64,000 nt of DNA from Hydractinia symbiolongicarpus (GCF_029227915.1 NC_079877.1:30343851-30407850); one strand, 5' to 3'. Numbered from the stretch's first letter, positions 1 through 11,107 are shown. A program made the numbers and translations. Notes: a model not told the origin generated them from the letters alone.

Positions 1-339
1 CGAAACAGAGATCTAAAGCGCTTAAACGACAGGAGATTTCGATTTACAGCTTGTTAAGAGCGATTGTCCGAATGAAACGTTCTTACAGTCATGTTCAACA
101 TATTTCTTGCTAATTGCATAATTTTTAACATTTAACCCACAAGAGTATAATTTTCGGCGTTTCATTATTGTACCCACGCAATGTGAACTTGTCAAAGTTT
201 ACTTGTCAACGGACAGACTTAGGACTTCGGATCTTAGGTTAACTAGTTAGAACAAAAACCTTCCTGCTAATGTCAGCATAAGCCATTTTTGGTTTACTTG
301 AACTTTTTTGAGACGGGGGATTTTATTTCTTAAAAAATA

Positions 340-421
340 GGCATGATGGCCGAGCGGTCTAAGGCGCTGGTTTTAGGCACCAGTCACTTTGGGTGCGCGA
401 GTTCGAATCTCGCTCCCGTAA
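340..421 (+). pseudogene. tRNA-Leu(UAG) copy, degraded acceptor stem
   Basis: Full length (82 nt) with good D, anticodon and T arms and loop tttaggc (anticodon UAG). The acceptor strands GGCATGA and TCCCGTA have three mismatched pairs, so normal processing is doubtful. Confidence 0.6.
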
Positions 422-806
422 ACTAATCATACATGTTTAAAAAGTATGTCGAACAAACGTTTTTATTTCCGCTTAACTATTTTGCGTAGAAAAAAGCGCG
501 AACGTTTAAAAAGGATGTTTCACAAGTTTCGCTTGCATGCAGGACGGGATCACTAAAACTGCTTGACTGTGCAGGTAATTCCGCCCACAATCAGGCAAAA
601 CTCTCTAAATTTATGAAAAGTCACGGGACGAATACACTTGCAATGGAATGTGCAGAGCTGGTTGGGTATCAACGTATTATTTTGCGTCACTTACTTATTT
701 GAATATTCCATATATTTCGGTCATTTTTACATGTCATCTACTACTTAAATACGCGTAAATACTATTTTCCTTGCACTCTCGTCCACATTATGTATTTGAA
801 AAACCG

Positions 807-875
807 GGCAGGATGGCCGAGCGGTCTAAGGCGCTGGTCACTTCGGTGGCGCGAGTTCGAATCTCGCTCCTGTCA
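807..875 (+). pseudogene. tRNA-Leu copy lacking the anticodon loop
   Basis: 69 nt. A 13-nt deletion between ctggt and tcacttcgg removes the anticodon loop and the 3' half of its stem. Acceptor, D and T arms are intact. Confidence 0.85.
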
Positions 876-1387
876 TCTTATATCGCATGACCGGAAATAT
901 CCTGGGACAGAGAATATTGATTACGCTTAAAAACTTCGGCTCGAGAAAGACGCAAATTTTAGAAAAAGTATAATTAACAAGTCTTTGTCGCATTGGAGAA
1001 AAATGTCACTTGTACCACTTGATTTTGCGGAAAATTTCGTTTATTTTTCGAAACAGAGATCTAAAGCGCTTAAACGACAGGAGATTTCGATTTACAGCTT
1101 GTTAAGAGCGATTGTCCGAATGAAACATTCTTACAGTTATGTTCAACATATTTCTTGCTAGTTGCATAATTTTTAACATTTAACCCACAAGAGTATAATT
1201 TTTGGCGTTTCATTATTGTACCCACGCAATGTGAACTTGTCAAAGTTTACTTGTCAACGGACAGGCTTAGGACTTCGGATCTTAGGTTAATTAGTTAGAA
1301 CAAAAACCTTCCTGCTAATGTCAGCATAAGCCATTTTTGGTTTACTTGAACTTATTTGAGACGGGGGATTTTATTTCTTAAAAAATA

Positions 1388-1469
1388 GGCATAATGGCCG
1401 AGCGGTCTAAGGCGCTGGTTTTAGGCACCAGTCACTTTGGGGGCGCGAGTTCGAATCTCGCTTCCGAAA
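1388..1469 (+). pseudogene. tRNA-Leu(UAG) copy, degraded acceptor stem
   Basis: 82 nt; UAG anticodon arm and T arm intact. Acceptor GGCATAA against TTCCGAA has four mismatches. Confidence 0.6.
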
Positions 1470-1854
1470 ACTAATCATACATGTTTAAAAAGTATGTCGA
1501 AAAAACGTTTTTATTTCCGCTTAACTATTTTGCCTAGAAAAAAGCGCGAACGTTTAAAAAGGATGTTTCACAAGTTTCGCTTGCATGCAGGACGGGATCA
1601 CTAAAACTGCTTGACTGTGCAGGTAATTCCGCCCACAATCAGGCAAAACTCTCTAAATTTATGAAAAGTCACGGGACGAATACACTTGCAATGGAATGTG
1701 CAGAGCTGGTTGGGTATCAACGTATTATTTTGCGTCACTTACTTATTTGAATATTCCATATATTTCGGTCCTTTTTACATGTCATCTACTACTTAAATAC
1801 GCGTAAATACTATTTTCCTTGCACTCTCGTCCACATTATGTACTTGAAAAACCG

Positions 1855-1923
1855 GGCAGGATGGCCGAGCGGTCTAAGGCGCTGGTCACTTCGGTGGCGC
1901 GAGTTCGAATCTCGCGCCTGTCA
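1855..1923 (+). pseudogene. tRNA-Leu copy lacking the anticodon loop
   Basis: Same 13-nt deletion as the copy at 807; the acceptor 3' strand has also changed to gcctgtc. Confidence 0.85.
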
Positions 1924-2434
1924 TCTTATATCGCATGACCGGAAATATCCTGGGACAGAGAATATTGATTATGCTTAAAAACTTCGTCTCGAGAAAGACG
2001 CAAATTTTAGAAAAAGTATAATTAACAAGTCTTTGTCGCATTGGGGAAAAATGTCACTTGTACCACTTGATTTTGCGGAAAATTTCGTTTATTTTTCGAA
2101 ACAGAGATCTAAAGCGCTTAAACGACAGGAGATGTCGATTTACAGCTTGTTAAGAGCGATTGTCCGAATGAAACATTCTTACAGTTATGTTCAACATATT
2201 TCTTGCTAATTGCATAATTTTTAACATTTAACCCGCAAGAGTATAATTTTTGGCGTTTCATTATTGTACCCACGCAATGTGAACTTGTCAAAGTTTACTT
2301 GTCAACGGACAGACTTAGGACTTCGGATCTTAGGTTAATTAGTTAGAGCAAAAACCTTCCTGCTAATGTCAGCATAAGCCTTTTTTGGTTTACTTGAAAT
2401 TTTTTGGGAAGGGGACTTTATATCTTAAAAAGAA

Positions 2435-2516
2435 GGCAGGATGGCCGAGCGGTCTAAGGCGCTGGTTTTAGGCACCAGTCACTTTGGTGGCGCGAGTTCG
2501 AATCTTGCTCCTGTCA
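2435..2516 (+). tRNA. tRNA-Leu (anticodon UAG)
   Basis: 82 nt, class II. Acceptor GGCAGGA pairs fully with TCCTGTC. Anticodon arm ctggt-tttaggc-accag gives UAG at positions 34-36. A CAC/GTG variable-arm stem is present and the T arm pairs with one G-U. The 3' flank lacks an encoded CCA. The first T-run of four or more is about 42 nt downstream, far for a Pol III terminator. One of the best candidates for a functional gene. Confidence 0.85.
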
Positions 2517-2901
2517 ACTAATCATACATGTCTGAAAAGTACGTCGGACAAACGTGTTTTTTTTTCGCTTAACTATTTTGCCTGGAAAAATGCGCGACGT
2601 TTAAAAAGGATGTATCACAAGTTTCGCTTGCATGCAGGACGAGATCGCTAAAACTGCTTGACTGTGCAGGTAATTCCGCCCACAATCAGGCAAAACTCTC
2701 TAAATTGATGAAAAGTCACGGGACGAATACACTTGCAATGGAATGTGCAGAGCTGGTTGGGTATCAACGTATTATTTTGCGTCACTTACTTATTTGAATT
2801 TTTCATATATTTCAGTCATTTTTACATGTCCTCTAGTGCTTAAATTTGCGTGAATACTATTTTCTCTGCACGCTCGTCGACATTATGTATTTGAAAAACC
2901 G

Positions 2902-2983
2902 GGCAGGATGGCCGAGCGGTCTAAGACGCTGGTTTAAGGCACCAGTCACTTCGGTGGCGCGAGTTCAAATCTCGCTCCTGTCA
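2902..2983 (+). tRNA. tRNA-Leu (anticodon AAG)
   Basis: 82 nt. Loop ttaaggc gives AAG. Acceptor and T stems pair. One D-stem mismatch (GCC against GAC); the T loop reads ttcaaat. Confidence 0.75.
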
Positions 2984-3495
2984 TCTTATGTCGCATGACC
3001 GGAAATGTCCTCAGACAGAGAATATTGATTACGCTTAAAAACTTCGTCCCCAGAAAGCCGAAAATTTTAGAAAAAGTATAATTAACAAGTCTTAGTCGCA
3101 TTGGGGAAAAATGTCACTTGTACCACTTGATTCTGCAGAAAATTTCGTTTATTTTTCGAAACAGAGATCTAAAGCGCTTAAACGACAGGTGATTTCGATT
3201 TACAGCTTGTTAAGAGCGATAGTCCGAATGAAACGTTCTTACAGTCATGTTCAACATTTTTCTTGATAATTGCATAATTTTTTAACATTTAACCCACAAG
3301 AGTATAATTTTCGGCGTTTCATTATTGTACCCACGCAATGTGAACTTGTCAAAGTTTACTTGTCAAGGGACAGACTTAGCACTTCGGATCTTATGTTAAT
3401 TGGTTAGAACAAAAACCTTCCTGCTAATGTCAGCATAAGCCATTTTTGGTTTACTTCAACTTTTTTGAGACGGGGATTTTATTTCTTAAAAAATA

Positions 3496-3577
3496 GGCAT
3501 GATGGGCGAGCGGTCTAAGGCGCTGGTTTTAGGCACCAGTCACTTCCGTGGCGCGAGTTCGAATCTCGCTCCCGTGA
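3496..3577 (+). pseudogene. tRNA-Leu(UAG) copy, degraded
   Basis: 82 nt. The D-stem/A-box reads tgggcgag (consensus tggccgag), and the acceptor GGCATGA/TCCCGTG carries three mismatches. Confidence 0.6.
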
Positions 3578-3962
3578 ACTAATCATACATGTTTAAAAAG
3601 TATATCGAACAAACGTTTTTATTTCCGCTTAACTATTTTGCATAGAAAAAAGCGCGAACGTTTAAAAAGGATGTTTCACAAGTTTCGCTTGCATGCAGGA
3701 CGGGATAACTAAAACTGCTTGACTGTGCAGGTAATTCCGCCCACAATCAGGCAAAACTCTCTAAATTTATGAAAAGTCACGGGACGAATGCACTTGCAAT
3801 GGAATGTCCAGACCTGGTTGGGTATCAACGTATTATTTTGCGTCACTTACTTATTTGAATATTCCATATATTTCGGTCATTTTTACATGTCATCTACTAC
3901 TTAAATACGCGTAAATACTATTTTCCTTGCACTCTCGTCCACATTATGTATTTGAAAAACCG

Positions 3963-4031
3963 GGCAGGATGGCCGAGCGGTCTAAGGCGCTGGTCACTTC
4001 GGTGGCGCGAGTTCGAATCTCGCGCCTGTCA
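3963..4031 (+). pseudogene. tRNA-Leu copy lacking the anticodon loop
   Basis: 69 nt, the same 13-nt deletion and gcctgtc end as the copy at 1855. It is the equivalent position in the duplicated 2.1 kb dimer. Confidence 0.85.
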
Positions 4032-4542
4032 TCTTATATCGCATGACCGGAAATATCCTGGGACAGAGAATATTGATTATGCTTAAAAACTTCGTCTCGA
4101 GAAAGACGCAAATTTTAGAAAAAGTATAATTAACAAGTCTTTGTCGCATTGGGGAAAAATGTCACTTGTACCACTTGATTTTGCGGAAAATTTCGTTTAT
4201 TTTTTGAAACAGAGATCTAAAGCGCTTAAACGACAGGAGATGTCGATTTACAGCTTGTTAAGAGCGATTGTCCGAATGAAACATTCTTACAGTTATGTTC
4301 AACATATTTCTTGCTAATTGCATAATTTTTAACATTTAACCCGCAAGAGTATAATTTTTGGCGTTTCATTATTGTACCCACGCAATGTGAACTTGTCAAA
4401 GTTTACTTGTCAACGGACAGACTTAGGACTTCGGATCTTAGGTTAATTAGTTAGAGCAAAAACCTTCCTGCTAATGTCAGCATAAGCCTTTTTTGGTTTA
4501 CTTGAACTTTTTTGGGAAGGGGACTTTATATCTTAAAAAGTA

Positions 4543-4624
4543 GGCAGGATGGCCGAGCGGTCTAAGGCGCTGGTTTTAGGCACCAGTCACTTTGGTGGCG
4601 CGAGTTCGAATCTTGCTCCTGTCA
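4543..4624 (+). tRNA. tRNA-Leu (anticodon UAG)
   Basis: 82 nt, the same sequence features as the copy at 2435 (its duplicate). All stems pair, with a G-U in the T stem. Confidence 0.85.
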
Positions 4625-5009
4625 ACTAATCATACATGTCTGAAAAGTACGTCGGACAAACGTGTTTTTTTTTCGCTTAACTATTTTGCCTGGAAAAATG
4701 CGCGACGTTTAAAAAGGATGTATCACAAGTTTCGCTTGCATGCAGGACGAGATCGCTAAAACTGCTTGACTGTGCAGGTAATTCCGCCCACAATCAGGCA
4801 AAACTCTCTAAATTGATGAAAAGTCACGGGACGAATACACTTGCAATGGAATGTGCAGAGCTGGTTGGGTATCAACGTATTATTTTGCGTCACTTACTTA
4901 TTTGAATTTTTCATATATTTCAGTCATTTTTACATGTCCTCTAGTGCTTAAATTTGCGTGAATACTATTTTCTCTGCACGCTCGTCGACATTATGTATTT
5001 GAAAAACCG

Positions 5010-5091
5010 GGCAGGATGGCCGAGCGGTCTAAGACGCTGGTTTAAGGCACCAGTCACTTCGGTGGCGCGAGTTCGAATCTCGCTCCTGTCA
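5010..5091 (+). tRNA. tRNA-Leu (anticodon AAG)
   Basis: 82 nt. Acceptor, anticodon, variable and T arms all pair. One D-stem mismatch is shared with the copy at 2902. The nearest downstream TTTT is about 80 nt away. Confidence 0.78.
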
Positions 5092-5601
5092 TCTTATATC
5101 GCATGACCGGAAATGTCCTCGGACAGAGAATATTGATTACGCTTAAAAACTTCGTCCCCAGAAAGACGCAAATTTTAGAAAAAGTATAATTAACAAGTCT
5201 TTGTCGCATTGGGGAAAAGTGTCACTTGTACCACTTGATTTTGCAGAAAATTTCGTTTATTTTTCGAAACAAAATCTAAAGCGTTTAAACGACAGGAGAT
5301 TTAGATTTACAGCTTGTTAAGAGCGATAGTCCGAATGAAACGTTCTTACAGTCATGTTCAACATTTTTCTTGATAATTGCATAATTTTTAACATTTAACC
5401 CACAAGAGTATAATTTTCGGCGTTTCATTATTGTACCCACGCAATGTGAACTTGTCAAAGTTTACTTGTCAAGGGACAGACTTAGCACTTCGGATCTTAT
5501 GTTAATTGGTTAGAACAAAAACCTTCCTGCTAATGTCAGCATAAGCCATTTTTGGTTTACTTCAACTTTTTTGAGACGGGGATTTTATTTCTCAAAAAAT
5601 A

Positions 5602-5683
5602 GGCATGATGGGCGAGCGGTCTAAGGCGCTGGTTTTAGGCACCAGTCACTTCCGTGGCGCGAGTTCGAATCTCGCTCCCGTGA
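5602..5683 (+). pseudogene. tRNA-Leu(UAG) copy, degraded
   Basis: 82 nt. Same A-box (tgggcgag) and acceptor changes as the copy at 3496. Confidence 0.6.
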
Positions 5684-6068
5684 ACTAATCATACATGTTT
5701 AAAAAGTATATCGAACAAACGTTTTTATTTTCGCTTAACTATTTTGCATAGAAAAAAGCGCGAACGTTTAAAAAGGATGTTTCACAAGTTTCGCTTGCAT
5801 GCAGGACGGGATAACTAAAACTGCTTGACTGTGCAGGTAATTCCGCCCACAATCAGGCAAAACTCTCTAAATTTATGAAAAGTCACGGGACGAATGCACT
5901 TGCAATGGAATGTCCAGACCTGGTTGGGTATCAACGTATTATTTTGCGTCACTTACTTATTTGAATTTTCCATATATTTCGGTCATTTTTACATGTCATC
6001 TACTGCTTAAATACGCGTAAATACTATTTTCTCTGCACTCTCGTCCACATTATGTAAATGAAACACCG

Positions 6069-6137
6069 GGCAGGATGGCCCAGCGGTCTAGGGCGCTGGT
6101 CACTTCGGTGGCGCGAGTTCGAATCTCGCTCCTGTCA
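6069..6137 (+). pseudogene. tRNA-Leu copy lacking the anticodon loop
   Basis: 69 nt with the 13-nt deletion and two further D-arm changes (ggcccagcgg, ctagggc). Confidence 0.85.
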
Positions 6138-6647
6138 TCTTATATCGCATGACCGGAAATATCTGGGACAGAGAAAATTGATTACGCTTAAAAACTTCGT
6201 CCCGAGAAAGACGCAAATTTTAGAAAAAGTATAATTAACAAGTCTTTGTCGTATTGGGAAAAAATGTCACTTGTACCACTTGATTTTGCGGAAAATTTCG
6301 TTTATTTTTCGAAACAGAGATCTAAAGCGCTTAAACGACAGGAGATTTAGATTTACAACTTGTTAAGAGCGATTGTCCGAATGAAACGTTCTTACAGTCA
6401 TGTTCAACATATTTCTGGATAATTGTATAATTTTTAACATTTAAGCCACAAGAGTATAATTTTCGGCGTTTCATTATTGTACCCACGCAATGTGAACTTG
6501 TCAAAGTTTACTTGTCAACTGACAGACTTAGGACTTCGGATCTTAGGTTAATTGGTTAGAGCAAAAACATTCCTGCTAATGTCAGCATAAGCCATTTTTG
6601 GTTTACTTGAACTTTTTTGGCACGGGGATTTTATATCTTAAAAAGTA

Positions 6648-6729
6648 GGCAGGATGGCCGAGCGGTCTAAGGCGCTGTTTTTAGGCACCAGTCACTTCGG
6701 TGGCGCGAGTTCGAATCTCGCTCCTGTCA
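6648..6729 (+). tRNA. tRNA-Leu (anticodon UAG), one anticodon-stem mismatch
   Basis: 82 nt. Acceptor and T arms are perfect. The anticodon stem ctgtt/accag has one broken pair. Confidence 0.7.
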
Positions 6730-7115
6730 ACTAATCATACATGTCTGAAAAGTACGTCGGACAAACGTTTTTATTTCCGCTTAACTATTTTGCCTAGAAA
6801 AATGCGCGAACGTTTAAAAAGGATGTATCACAAGTTTCGCTTGCATGCAGGACGGGATCGCTAAAACTGCTTGACTGTGCAGGTAATTCCGCCTACAATC
6901 AGGCAAAACTCTCTTAATTGATGAAGAGTCACGGGACGAATACACTTGCAATGGAATGTGCAGAGCTGGTTGGGTATCAACGTATTATTTTGCGTCACTT
7001 ACTTATTTGAATTTTTCATACATTTCGGTCATTTTTACATGTCATCTAGTGCTTAAATACGCGTAAATACTTTTTTTCTCTGCACGCTCGTCGACATTAT
7101 GTATTTGAAAAACCG

Positions 7116-7196
7116 GGCAGGATGGCCGAGCGGTCTAAGGCGCTGGTTTAAGGCACCAGTCACTTCGGTGGCGCGAGTTCGAATCTCGCACTGTCA
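7116..7196 (+). pseudogene. tRNA-Leu(AAG) copy, acceptor deletion
   Basis: 81 nt. The body is intact, but the 3' acceptor strand has lost one base (cgcactgtca instead of cgctcctgtca). Confidence 0.65.
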
Positions 7197-7347
7197 TCTT
7201 ATATCGCATGACCGGAAATGTCCTCGGACAGAGAATATTGATTACGCTTAAAAACTTCGTCCCCAGAAAGACGCAAATTTTAGAAAAATTATAGCGTAAA
7301 TAATATTTTCTTTGCACGCTCGTCGACATTATGTATTTGAAAAACCG

Positions 7348-7429
7348 GGCAGGATGGCCGAGCGGTCTAAAGCGCTGGTTTAAGGCACCAGTCACTTCGG
7401 TGGCGCGAGTTCGAATCTCGCTTCTGTCA
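7348..7429 (+). tRNA. tRNA-Leu (anticodon AAG), extra copy in a partial unit duplication
   Basis: 82 nt. It lies 232 bp after another AAG copy, so part of the unit is duplicated here. One D-stem mismatch (ctaaagc); the acceptor pairs with G-U wobbles. Confidence 0.68.
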
Positions 7430-7940
7430 TCTTATATCGCATGACCGGAAATGTCCTCGGACAGAGAATATTGATTACGCTTAAAAACTTCGTCCCCAGA
7501 AAGACGCAAATTTTAGAAAAATTATAATTAACAAGTCTTTGTTGAATTGGGGAAAAGTGTCACTTGTACGACTTGATTTTGCGGAAAATTTCGTTTATTT
7601 TTTGAAACAGAGATCTAAAGCGTATAAACGACAGGAGATTTGGATTTACAGCTTGTTAAGAGCGAAAGTCCGAATGAAACGTTCTTACAGTCATGTTCAA
7701 CATTTTTCTTGATAATTGCATAATTTTTAACATTTAACCCACAAGAGTATAATTTTCGGCGTTTCATTATTGTACCCACGCAATGTGAACTTGTCAAAGT
7801 TTACTTGTCAAGGGACAGACTTAGGACTTCGGATCTTAGGTTAATTGGTTAGAGCAAAAACCTTCCTGCTAATGTCAGAATAAGCCACTTTTGGTTTACT
7901 TGAACTTTTTTGTGACGGGGATTTTATATTTTAAAAATAA

Positions 7941-8022
7941 AGCAGGATGGCCGAGCGGTCTAAGGCGCTTGTTTTAGGCACCAGTCACTTCGGTGGCGCG
8001 AGTTCGAATCTCGCTCCTGTCA
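7941..8022 (+). tRNA. tRNA-Leu (anticodon UAG), weakened
   Basis: 82 nt. The first base is A, so the 1-72 pair is lost. The anticodon stem cttgt/accag has one mismatch; other arms are intact. Confidence 0.6.
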
Positions 8023-8407
8023 ACTAATCATACATGTCTGAAAAGTACGTCGGACAAACGTTTTTATTTCTGCTTAACTATTTTGCCTAGAAAAATGCGC
8101 GAACGTTTAAAAAGGATGTATCACAAGTTTCGCTTGCATCCAGGACGGGATCGCTAAAACTGCTTAACTGTGCAGGTATGTCCGCCCACAATCAGGCAAA
8201 ACTCTCTAAATTGATGAAAAGTCACGGGACGAATACACTTGCAATGGAATGGGCAGAGCTGGTTGGGTATCAACGTATTATTTTGCGTCACTTACTTATT
8301 TGAATTTTTCATTCCTTGCGGTCATTTTTACATGTCATCTAGTGCTTAAATACGCGTAAATACTATTTTCTCTGCACGCTCGTCGACATTATGTATTTGA
8401 AAAACCG

Positions 8408-8489
8408 GGCAGAATGGCCGAGCGGTCTAAGGCGCTGGTTTAAGGCATCAGTCACTTCGGTGGCGCGAGTTCGAATCTCGCTTCTGTCA
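8408..8489 (+). tRNA. tRNA-Leu (anticodon AAG) with compensatory acceptor change
   Basis: 82 nt. The acceptor is GGCAGAA and the 3' strand TTCTGTC. Relative to the consensus both strands changed at pair 6-67, so pairing is kept. The anticodon stem ctggt/atcag keeps pairing through a G-U. A good candidate for a functional gene. Confidence 0.8.
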
Positions 8490-9000
8490 TCTTATATCGC
8501 ATGACCGGAAATGTCCTCGGACAGAGAATATTGATTACGCTTAAAAACTTCGTCCCCAGAAAGACGCAAATTTTAGAAAAATTATAATTAACAAGTCTTT
8601 GTTGCATTGGGGAAAAGTGTCACTTGTACGACTTGATTTTGCGGAAAATTTCGTTTATTTTTCGAAACAGAGATCTAAAGCGCTTAAACGACAGGAGATT
8701 TCGATTTACAGCTTGTTAAGAGCGATTGTCCGAATGAAGCGTTCTTACAGTGATGTTCAACATATTTCTTGGCAATTGCGTAATTTTTAACATTTAACCC
8801 ACAAGAGTATAATTTTCGGCGTTTCATTATTGTACCCACGCAATGTGAACTTGTCAAAGTTTACTTGTCAAGGGACAGACTTAGGACTTCGGATTTAAGG
8901 TTAATTGGTTAGAGCAAAAACCTTCCTGCTAATGTCAGAATAAGCCATTTTTGGTTTACTTGAACTTTTTTGGGACGGGGATTTTATATCTTAAAAATAA

Positions 9001-9082
9001 GGCAGGATGGCCGAGCGGTCTAAGGCGCAGGTTTTAGGCACCAGTCACTTCGGTGGCGCGAGTTCGAATCTCGCTCCTGTCA
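9001..9082 (+). tRNA. tRNA-Leu (anticodon UAG), one anticodon-stem mismatch
   Basis: 82 nt. The anticodon stem caggt/accag has one A-A mismatch; all other stems pair. Confidence 0.7.
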
Positions 9083-9467
9083 ACTAATCATACATGTCTG
9101 AAAAGTACGTCGGACAAAAATTTTTAATTTCGCTTAACTATTTTGCCTAGAAAAACGCGCGAACGTTTAAAAAGGATGTTTCACAAGTTTCGCTTGCATG
9201 CAGGACGGGATCGCTAAAACTGCTTGACTGTGCAGGTAATTCCGCCCACAATCAGGCAAAACTCTCTTAATTGATGAAAAGTCACGGGACGAATGCACTT
9301 GCATTGGAATGTGCAGAGCTGGTTGGGTATCAACGTATTATTTTGCGTCACTTACTTATTTGAATTTTTCATACATTTCGGTCATGTTTACATGTTATCT
9401 AGTGCTTAAATACGCGTAAATACTATTTTCTCTGCACGCTCGTCGACATTATGTATTTGAAAAACCG

Positions 9468-9548
9468 GGCAGGATGGCCGAGCGGTCTAAGCGCTGGTTT
9501 AAGGCACCAGTCACTTCGGTGGCGCGAGTTCGAATCTCCCTCCTGTCA
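9468..9548 (+). pseudogene. tRNA-Leu(AAG) copy with D-stem deletion
   Basis: 81 nt. One G is lost from the 3' D stem (ctaagcgctgg) and the T stem is changed to ctccc. Confidence 0.65.
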
Positions 9549-10058
9549 TCTTATATCGCATGACCGGAAATGTCCTCGGACAGAGAATATTGTTTACGCT
9601 TAAAACCTTCGTCCCCAGAAAGACGCAAATTTTAGAAAAAGTAAAATTAACAAGTCTTTGTCGCATTGGGGAAAAATATCACTTGTACCACTTGGTTTGG
9701 CGGAAAATTTTGTTTATTTTGCGAAACAGAGATATAAAGCGTTTAAACGACAGGAGATTTGGATTTACTGCTTGTTAAGAACGATAGTCCACATGAAATG
9801 TTCTTACAGTCATGTTCAACATTTTTCTTGATAATTGCATAATTTTTAACATTTAACCCACAAGAGTATAATTTTCAGCGTTTCATTATTGTACCCACGC
9901 AATGTGAACTTGTCAAAGATCACTTGTCAACGGACAGACTTAGGACTTCGCACCTTAGGTTAATTGGTTAGAGCAAAAACATTCCTGCTAACGTCAGCAT
10001 AAGCCATTTTTAGTTTACTTGAACTTTTTGGGACGGGGATTTTATATCTTAAAAAATA

Positions 10059-10139
10059 GGCATGATGGCCGAGCGGTCTAAGGCGCTGGTTTTAGGCACC
10101 AGTCACTTCGTTGCGCGAGTTCGAATCTCGCTCCTGCCA
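10059..10139 (+). tRNA. tRNA-Leu (anticodon UAG), weakened
   Basis: 81 nt, with one base lost in the variable arm (cacttcgttgc). The acceptor GGCATGA/TCCTGCC has one mismatch. Anticodon and T arms are intact. Confidence 0.6.
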
Positions 10140-10524
10140 ACTAATCATACATGTCTGAAAAGTACGTCGGACAAACGTTTTTATTTCCGCTTAACTATTT
10201 TGCCTAGAAAAATGCGCGAACGTTTAAAAAGGATGTTTCACAAGTTTCGCTTGCATGCAGGACGGGATCGCTCAAACTGCTTGACTGTGCAGGTAATTCC
10301 GCCCACAATCAGGTAAAACTCTCTAAATTGATAAAAAGTCACGGGACGAATACACTTGCAATGGAATGTGCAGAGCTGGTTGGGTATCAACGTATTATTT
10401 TGCGTCACTTACTTATTTGAATTTTTCATACAATTCGGTCATTTTTACATGTCATCTAGTGCTTAAATACGTGTAAATACTATTTTTTCTGCACGCTGGT
10501 CCACATTATGTATTTGAAAAACCG

Positions 10525-10600
10525 GGCAGGATGGCCGAGCGGTCTAAGGCGCTATTTTAAGGCACCAGTCACTTCGGGGGCGCGAGTTCTCGCCCTGTCA
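10525..10600 (+). pseudogene. tRNA-Leu copy with destroyed T arm
   Basis: 76 nt. The anticodon stem reads ctattttaagg, and six bases of the T loop/stem are missing (gagttctcgcc). It is the last copy before element A. Confidence 0.85.
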
Positions 10601-10832
10601 TCTTATATCGCATGACCGGAAATGTCCTCGGACAGAGTATTGATTACGCCTAAAAACTTCGTCCCCAGAAAGACGCAAATTTTAGAAAAAGTATAATTAA
10701 CAAGTCTTTGTCGTATTGGGGAAAAATGTCACTTGTACCACTTGATTTTGCGGAAAATTTCGTTTTTTTTTGAAACAGAGATCTAAAGCGCTTAAACGAC
10801 AGGAGATTTCGATTTACAGCTTGTTAAGAGCG

Positions 10833-11000
10833 AGAGATAGGGAAATGCCGATGTTGGTGCAAATCCGTTAGCACTTTACCAATTTACGTCAAATCATGGA
10901 TCATACCCGTTAAATCAACGATAGAAGAGTCCATAAAATTCGTTAGCACTATACCATTTTACGTCAGAATAATAGATCATATCCGTTAAATCAACGATAG
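10833..11000 (+). repeat. Element A terminal region with ~72-bp direct repeats
   Basis: Matches 56345-56475 of element C. Two imperfect tandem copies of a motif (cgttagcac...tttacgtca...gttaaatcaacgatagaag) lie at about 10868-10935 and 10940-11005. The leading agagatagg and the shared order support a terminal-inverted-repeat arm. The matching right arm was not found intact. Confidence 0.55.
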
Positions 11001-11005
11001 AAGAA

Positions 11006-11107
11006 TTTCTGTCCCCCCACCCCACCCCCCCCAATCCCCGCCGTGTCCCCCCCACTCCCCTGGGCCCCCACCCCCCCCCCCCCAACCCTGCCGTGTCCCC
11101 CCATTAC
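11006..11107. repeat. C-rich low-complexity tract
   Basis: Runs of 5-13 C with scattered A, G and T. The opposite strand is strongly G-rich and could form G-quadruplexes. A shorter related tract sits at the same place in element C (about 56478-56530). The open frame on the - strand through it encodes only Gly/Trp low complexity and is not treated as a gene. Confidence 0.8.

Larger units (their letters stand above)
1388..5601 (+). repeat. Higher-order repeat, two ~2.1 kb dimers
   Basis: The dimer 1388-3495 is nearly identical to 3496-5601 (period about 2107 bp). In each, the four tRNA slots run: acceptor-degraded UAG copy, AAG copy with the 13-nt anticodon deletion, intact UAG copy, AAG copy with the same D-stem change. 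Shared private mutations in the same order show recent duplication of a two-unit block rather than of single units. Confidence 0.8.
1..10832 (+). repeat. Tandem array block 1 of tRNA-Leu units (~1.05 kb each)
   Basis: About ten head-to-tail units. Each holds a UAG-type slot (5' flank ending aaaagtaggcagg, 3' flank actaatcatacatg) and, about 465 bp later, an AAG-type slot (5' flank aaaaaccgggcagg, 3' flank tcttatatcgcatgacc). UAG-slot starts lie at 340, 1388, 2435, 3496, 4543, 5602, 6648, 7941, 9001 and 10059, spacing 1046-1061 bp, except one 1293-bp step that contains an extra ~230-bp partial duplication with a second AAG copy. The spacers are A+T-rich and highly similar between units. They carry no conserved reading frame; short open frames are tRNA bodies read in translation. 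The block stops at 10832, where element A begins. Confidence 0.9.

Noticed and set aside
240-300. A third tRNA-like gene in each unit (ggttaattggttagagc in the spacer resembles a D arm)
   Set aside because: No matching anticodon arm, T arm or acceptor pairing could be placed around it in any unit.
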